This document shows positions 57,760 through 64,000 of a stretch of DNA of 64,000 nucleotides, piece by piece. Numbering within the stretch: the first letter of the stretch is position 1; the number at the start of each line of letters is the position of its first letter. Under the pieces are notes generated by a model. That model ran no database searches, had not been told where the DNA came from, and saw only the letters and a program-made list of their open reading frames with translations. The DNA lies in the NCBI RefSeq assembly GCF_905147045.1, contig NC_065896.1, positions 7,837,001 through 7,901,000 of the forward strand, read 5' to 3'. The translations under genes were made by a program, and so were the position numbers. This stretch comes from Nymphalis io. Its lineage: Eukaryota > Arthropoda > Insecta > Lepidoptera > Nymphalidae.

Positions 57760-58140
57760 TAAAAAACAACGACAAACAGTCACTAAAAATATTAAAATAT
57801 AATCATGAGAAACAAAAACAGAACTGGCTGAAAATTTGTGTCACTATGCTTTTTGAACCAATGTCCTAATTTTGAATTTTAGAACGCGTTCGGTGCGAGC
57901 GCGCGCCGTTCTCGACGAACGTGCTGGCTCGTCGACTATCGCGGAGTGAGGCTGGATGCAGCCTTCCTTCAACTGTACAGGCGCTGAGAGAGAAAGTTAG
58001 CAGTTATCAAACTTCGCGGTTACGTTCGATGATGACGCTATCTTCACCGATTGCGTATTCGGTGACAAATTAAATTTTCGCGTCCCAGAGATTTACGCGC
58101 TACTGACACGGTGAACTGACGCCGTTTATGCAGCCCTACT
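57760..58140 (-). promoter_or_regulatory. Putative 5' UTR and promoter of the double peroxidase
   Basis: A CpG-rich island, unusual for this AT-rich window, lies at about 57,890-58,140, immediately upstream of the candidate first exon. On the minus strand, two TCAGT initiator-like pentamers occur (58119-58115 and 58106-58102); a weak TATA-like CATAAA (58129-58124) is about 25 bp before the second. Start site not proven. Confidence 0.4.
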
Positions 58141-59968
58141 TTAGTTTTGTTTACTATTATCTAATCTCTATCTATATCTCACCTCTAATCTTTATAAAAT
58201 ACACTTAATATTGAAATACATTCTTTAAATAATATTAATAAATGGCGCGGAATAATCATGTGATCGTATTAATAGCAGGATATTTTGCTATCGAGGAAAG
58301 AAGGTTTATTAATTAACCATTAAATGTTAGATTTAAACGTCTATTTATTATGTAGTTTAATATGTTGATTTTATTATATGTTACTTGAAACCAATCAAGA
58401 AGTCTGACATCGTGTATAATTGCACGTAAGCCAATTCAATATATCTTAGCAACTTTCAATTATTTGTTTGAAAATAGGCTTGTTAGTGTTAGTTATCGTA
58501 CTTTGATAATAAATTGCATTATAATCTCACAAGTATTTTAAAACTAAATATATTTTTTGATAAACTAGTATGTAATTAATATAAATTAGTATTTTTATAA
58601 ATTAAAAAAAAGAGTTTTAACTGAGTTTCTTGTCGATCGGTCTAAGTAAATTCACATTCCGTGATTGGTGGCAACATTTGAATATTCAAAAGTACTTATA
58701 ATATTCTGTAAAAAAAAATTGATTTTTAAAAGCTATATTGATCAAATCATTTTTTTTCAAACATCAAAAGGCAAAAAGCCTATCCTTTGAAAATATTTCA
58801 AAGTATAATTGCTGAAAAAGTCTACATTCTATTTAGTTATGACATTAAGTTCAAAATAAACAGGAAATGCTTACTAAGTGGTTCGTATTAATTATGTTAG
58901 CCCTAAGTAAACAACACAGATTCTTAATAGAACATTAACGAGTATATTTAAGGGTAGGTACCACCAAATCATCAGATATTCTACCGCTAAACAGCAATAC
59001 TTAATATTGTTGCGTTCCGGTTTGAAAGCGATATAACGGCTAAGTTCCCAAGGTTGGTGGCGCATTTCTAATATCTGGAATGGTTAATTTTTCTTGTATC
59101 GCCAATATCTATGGGTGGTATTGTCCACTTACCATCAGATAGCCTGCTTAGCACCTACCTATGTCATAAACATGTTATTCTATATCCTTTACAATTAAAC
59201 AAGTAATTATATTCTCCATATAAGCCTAACATGTGCAGTTAAAATAAAACGATTTCTAACTATGACAATTATGTTCACGAAATTTTCTTGTGGTAATATT
59301 TAAAAAAGTATTTTTAAATTAAAAGCAAACTTGTTTACCATTTAAGCTGTATTTTTAATTAGAACCTACTCTTTATAAATATTTTTGAAATATTTACGAA
59401 TTGGTAAAACCATTATGAATCATTATTTTACCACATACAATTGGAAACGTACTAGTCGTTCTTTTTTTTTATAATCTAATTGCGTTTAAAATGTGCTTTG
59501 TTTCATTAAATGAATCGTTAAAATATTCTTTGTTTTAAAATAAGAATTTGAGAATTAATATTGATTTGAGAAAATATATCCATGTTTTTTAATTATATTT
59601 ATAAATATTAGTAATAAATTGAAATATACTTTTTCTACTTGTGACTTATGTCGAAAGTAAATTGTTTGTATTTTCCGTTATTCTTAATAACGAATGATTG
59701 ATAAGGAACTTCTCTATTTTTTTATCAATACAATTTGAGGTTGTGTTTGAATTATAATATATACTGTAAGTAGAAAAGATCAATACGAAGTGGGGGCAAC
59801 CACAGGAAAGAGAATATAACTTAACCTAATCGGTTTGCAGTTATTGCTACAGTAAAACCTTGATTCATAGAATCCGTACCATACCACATCACACCATTAT
59901 AGATATGATTGATTAGATTCATATTAATATGGAAATCGGCATAGTTATACACTATATGTATAATATAA
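58141..59968. other. Upstream flank of the double peroxidase
   Basis: AT-rich DNA without a supported gene. One old forward family A copy is visible at about 58947-59165 (GGGTAGGTACCACCAAATCA, CTACCGCTAAACAGCAATAC, AGGTTGGTGGCGCATT). Confidence 0.55.
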
Positions 59969-60320
59969 TGTCCTCCAGACCGATTTCGGCCACGGCGGCC
60001 AATCTTAAGAGAGATTAGTCAACTACGCAGAAGATATTATAGTGCACAAGTGTGTGCGCAAACACAGGTGCACTCTCTATTCCTTAACTCTCATAATCCG
60101 ATGGGACCGCAATCCGACACGACCGAAAAGAGTTTAGGCGCAGGACCAACGGCTTTACGTGCTTTCCGAGTATACACATTTCCAACTTCCAGACTCCGGG
60201 CTGTTACTGAGAATTTTCTGACAGAAAAATCCAATAAATTTTATTGGCCTGACTTGGGAATGGAACCCAGAATCTCCGGGTCTGCGGCCTTACATCAAGC
60301 CAGTAGACCAACGAGGTAGT
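59969..60320 (-). mobile_element. Family C tRNA-headed SINE, reverse, near full length
   Basis: TGTCCTCCAGACCGATTTCG at left to a reversed head (GGAATGGAACCCAGAATCTC ... CAAGCCAGTAGACCAACGAG) at right. The open frame of 89 codons across it is an artefact. Confidence 0.9.
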
Positions 60321-60334
60321 CATGTATGTATAAT

Positions 60335-60425
60335 ATACAGTATATTCAAATGACCTTCAAACTGGAACATCACACTAAGATATATTTGGCGGTAGAATTT
60401 GTGATGAGTTCTTACCTAGCCAGAC
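60335..60425 (-). mobile_element. Family A fragment, reverse
   Basis: ACCTTCAAACTGGAACATCA, TTGGCGGTAGAATTTGTGAT and TTACCTAGCCAGACGTGCAC match the 5' third of family A in reverse. Confidence 0.65.
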
Positions 60426-60532
60426 GTGCACCGATAGCTCAAAATTAATAAAGGATTTGAATTAAGGATTTATTCAAAAAAAGCGATATTATTTATTGAT
60501 CAAATTTACTATTGATATGTCACTGAAAAAAA

Positions 60533-60832
60533 GCCGAGATGGCCCAGGGGTAAGAACGCGTGAATCTTAACCGATGATCGTGGGTTCAAACCCGGGCAAG
60601 CACCACTGAATTTTCATGTGCTTCTTTTGTTATTATAATTCATCTCGTGCTTGACGGTGAAGGAAAATATCGTGAGGAAACCTGCATGTGTCGAATTTCA
60701 CTGAAATTCTGCCACATGTGTATTTCACCAACCCGCATTGGAGCAGCGTGGTGGAATAAGCTCCAAACCTTCTCCTCAAAAAAGGGAGAGGAGGCCTTAG
60801 CCCAGCAGTGGGACATTCAGAGGCTGTTACTG
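60533..60832 (+). mobile_element. Family B tRNA-headed SINE, full-length forward copy
   Basis: AGCCGAGATGGCCCAGGGGT head, GGGTTCAAACCCGGGC B box, and end CAGCAGTGGGACATTCAGAG. Nearly identical to 33203-33500, so young. Confidence 0.92.
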
Positions 60833-61451
60833 TATGTCACTGATATTCAATAAAACTGATAAAACTTAATTTTACACGTGTCATGCCAGAACGTATCGCT
60901 TGTACGGATCGGGTCGGTTCAATTGGACACATAGCTAAGCGATTTTGTAAATTAAAATAATATTAAGACATTTTATATCTTTATTAATCATAGTATTTAT
61001 TGAGATATTTTTTATCCTAAGAAATGTAGATAAATTACTTGGGGATAGTTATAAAACTATGTAATATATCATCCACGGATAAAAGTTCTTAGGTTCTTGG
61101 GTTAGGTGGTAAGGTATGAGCGTTTGATAAATTAAGCAATACTTTATAACTGTTTTGTTCCGCTAACAGTATTAGAAATTAAAAATAAAATTATTTTATG
61201 GAGAATTTATATATTTGCCGCGTCAATCTCCGGAAATACCAGGCCGATTTGAATAATATTTTTTTGCGCTATAATCCGTTTATTGAGGAAGTTAAAAGGC
61301 TGTATAACTTAACGTACATATCCTAGGATATGTAGTAATTATAAACATATATATATTGTATGAAATACGCTGTTTTAGTTGCATTACTGTGGGACAAAGC
61401 CAGTGTGGACGCACAGTTTGTATTTCTAAATGTTTGTTATACGATCACGAC

Positions 61452-61765
61452 TGAGCCTCGTTAGTCTATTAGCTAGATATAAGGCTGCAGATCCCGGGGT
61501 TTGAATCCCAGGTTGAACCAATAAAAAGTTATTTAATTTTTCATCGAAGGATCTCAGTAGCAGCCTGGAGTCTGGAAGTTGGAAGTGTGTCTTAGAAGCA
61601 CGTAAAGCCGTTGGTCCTACGTCTGAACTATTTCCGGTCGTGTCAGATTGCCGTCCTATCGGATTATGAGAGTGAAGGAATAGAGAGTGCACTAGTGTTT
61701 GCGTACATACTTATACAATATAATATTATTTGGCTAAACTATCTTGAGATCAGCGGCCATAGACA
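61452..61765 (+). mobile_element. Family C SINE, forward, partly decayed
   Basis: GCCTCGTTAGTCTATTAGCT head, TTTGAATCCCAGGTTG B box, GGATTATGAGAGTGAAGGAA and ATCTTGAGATCAGCGGCCAT. More diverged than 23174-23530. Confidence 0.85.
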
Positions 61766-62434
61766 GCGTATACTACAAGTATATACTAGTAGTGGGCGTT
61801 GTACATGGCTAGTACATAAAATAATTTATTTTCAAGTTACAAAGTAAAACACTATTCTGATGTTCGTCATAAATATAAACATTGGATCGGAGAAAGAGCG
61901 GTCATTAAGTTGATCGTCGGTTACGCAACACGTGGGTTAAATATTATTGGATTGTGAGCGGTGTCCGCTTTCACTTTCGCAGGTATGATAACATTAACTA
62001 TGGCGAAAATGTGTGATAATGCACTAACATACACATGTGTACATTTCTATCTATCCATTCATATATTACAGAATTGAAAAGTTAATCGTATGTTCTGAGA
62101 TACTAAGACATAGGCATGTAAATTCGTCGGGTTTTATTTACATTAAATTAAAAAGAGTATTATGGAAATAAAGTGATTCATATATAAAATTATAAATGTT
62201 TCAGGCCCTGTTTTTGCCAAGCATAATTTTCTATTTCGTTAAATAGAATTTAGTAACTGATTACGTCATATAATTTTAAAGACTCGCTACATATATGTAT
62301 ATTTAGATATTTTTATCAAATTTAAAGCATACATTTTAAAGCAAGTGTATTAGATGTGTTCGTTTGGGCGTCCTTCTCACTGATTCCGGCTACGATAGCT
62401 ATTTTCAACGATAACTATATAAAGTAAATAAAGT

Positions 62435-62535
62435 AAATTAAGCCTGTTAATGTCCCACTGCTGGGCTGAGGCGTCCTCTCCTATGAAGAGCCTTACTCAG
62501 CAGACCATGCTGCTCCAAATGCAGGGTAAGCAGAT
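62435..62535 (-). mobile_element. Family B tail fragment, reverse
   Basis: GCCTGTTAATGTCCCACTGC, TGGGCTGAGGCGTCCTCTCC and CATGCTGCTCCAAATGCAGG, i.e. the right end of family B only. Confidence 0.75.
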
Positions 62536-62768
62536 TCACAGATAACTGCATTGATGATAATAAAGGGCACAAGTTTAAACATAAGTCACTCCTTAAAATT
62601 TACCTGTTTCCTAAAGCCCGCTTTTATCAAAGGGTACAATTTCAACTGAACTAAGAAATATAAAACATACAGTACATGCTAGAAAATGTATCAACGTCAA
62701 CTTATTTGAAATTGGAATTAAGAAGTAGGTCACGCACACAAATCAGATCTTATGTAAATATAATAATG

Positions 62769-63115
62769 TAATATTTTTTTTTTTTTTTTATATCGCCGGG
62801 AGGGCAAATGACTCTACTCCACCTGATGGTAAGTGGTAGTAGAGTCCAAACGCGACGACGGCCAGTACAGACGGGAAAAACGCTCTGCACTAGCCGCCTT
62901 CGCCTTGCCGGCCCGCAAGATGCCTCTTCACGCCTCGTTTGAAGGAACCCGGGTTGTAAGAGGAGGGGAATACGTGAGCTGGTAAGGAATTCCATTTTTT
63001 GGAAGTGCGACAAAGAAAGGAGTTGCCAAATTTCTTTGTTCGCGATGGAATTGATGTCACAGTTAGGCGGTGACATCGAGAACCAGCTCGCGTGGACTTA
63101 AGAAGGAAGGGGGAA
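62769..63115 (-). mobile_element. Unassigned poly-A retroposon, reverse
   Basis: A T run of about 20 at the left (reversed poly-A) is followed by a GC-richer body of about 330 bp: TATCGCCGGGAGGGCAAATG, ACCTGATGGTAAGTGGTAGT, GCCGGCCCGCAAGATGCCTC. It is unlike families A-C apart from the short TGATGGTAAGTGG block, which family A has in related form. The antisense open frame of 108 codons lacks any recognisable domain. Probably a LINE 3' end or a SINE. Confidence 0.7.
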
Positions 63116-64000
63116 GCAGGAATATCTAAGCTATTTAGTTTGTTGATTAAATTGAAGTGTTTGTTTGATTATTGTTTTATTTAATTATTTTTAAGCAGGT
63201 ACCCGTATAAAGACGTATTGGTTAAATACATAAATTCGTTGAAATATTTGATTATTTTAAGAAATAAATTATGTATGTGTAATAGGCAGTTTCGAGTTTA
63301 TATATATAAAATTCTTGCTTCTTAATTCTTGCTTAGGATGAAATAAATTTTAAGCACAAATGTTGTATTCACAATACTAAGCTGCATTCCGTATTTAAAC
63401 CTGGAACCAGATTCATAAGGATTAAAATTCACGTGTCGTACTCAGGACCGTTTTATTATTTAGAGTCTACACACAGAATAGAAAAAAATATTTCCTAATA
63501 TATTTACTTCTATGTCTTTTGTTTGTAGGGGCCCTTTAGTTTTGCTTAAGTAATGGTAATCTGGATAGCATAATGAGGTTCCTGAGACAATCAAGTAGCG
63601 AGGTGACATGAACATCCAGTGAAAGTAGAGATTGCTTCCAAACCAGTCCAACGACATCGTGTCATCTCAACTAGCTTATAACAATTACGAAATTATATAA
63701 TTTCGAAGTCAATTACTTATGGTATGTTAAGCATAGGGATAAAGAAATATGTCATTTATTAATAAGATTTATTAGTTATGTTTTCTTTTTTATTTGTACA
63801 AAATTTGATTAAGACCTTTCGATAATGGCTGCCACACGTGTAGGATCCTACATGCTTTTATGCTCAAGTACACCTGTCACTTGTTAGATATATAAGTCGG
63901 GATAGATGTTTAATTTTGTCACGTACACACGTGCAGCTAACCTGCCTAATACTGTATTTAAAGTATACGGTTCCGTTTGTAGTCACTACAGAAGATTGAA
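63116..64000. other. Right-edge intergenic DNA
   Basis: No gene, SINE or notable repeat recognised. Short open frames here look random. Confidence 0.5.

Noticed and set aside
62750..63076. 108-codon minus-strand frame
   Set aside because: It spans a poly-A retroposon, has a lysine run from the A tail, and shows no domain.

Overview
The window is eukaryotic and looks like a moth or butterfly genome. It is AT-rich, its genes are split by GT/AG introns, and its proteins resemble insect orthologues. The introns are full of short tRNA-headed SINEs and poly-A retroposons of the type common in Lepidoptera. A nymphalid butterfly is plausible but is only an impression. All gene models were assembled by hand from splice sites and reading-phase continuity; no alignment or transcript was available.

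Layout. (1) 61-6667, plus strand: the C-terminal 680 codons of PGAP1, the ER GPI inositol-deacylase, whose 5' part lies off the left edge. (2) 7780-8061, minus strand: complete SPCS1, a signal peptidase complex subunit. (3) 8538-14891, plus strand: complete seven-coding-exon STRAP, a WD40 protein, with a probable extra 3'-UTR exon ending near 16.7 kb. SPCS1 and STRAP are head to head over a 476-bp spacer. (4) 57752-18854, minus strand: a 24-exon double haem peroxidase (DBLOX type, 1341 aa). Its short first coding exon at 57736-57752 is separated from exon 2 by an intron of about 25 kb, which explains the apparently empty 33-57 kb. (5) 58.1-64 kb: upstream DNA with repeats only.

The genes do not form a pathway. 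PGAP1 and SPCS1 both act in the ER, but STRAP is an RNP/signalling scaffold and the peroxidase is predicted to be secreted.

The most interesting locus is the double peroxidase. The N-terminal domain has lost the distal His, proximal His, catalytic Arg and the haem-linking Asp/Glu positions, so it should not be an active haem peroxidase. The C-terminal domain keeps them. Between the two lies a five-residue basic stretch resembling a furin site, and the active half has an RGD tripeptide. The two halves share several intron positions and phases, which points to duplication of an intron-containing gene followed by fusion.

The non-coding DNA is a record of retroposition: at least three SINE-like families (called A, B and C here), nested insertions with target-site duplications, a fresh poly-A retroposon with 15-bp TSDs, a decayed LINE reverse transcriptase, an exact 91-bp direct repeat, a minisatellite, microsatellites, and several perfect short hairpins that look like template-switch products.
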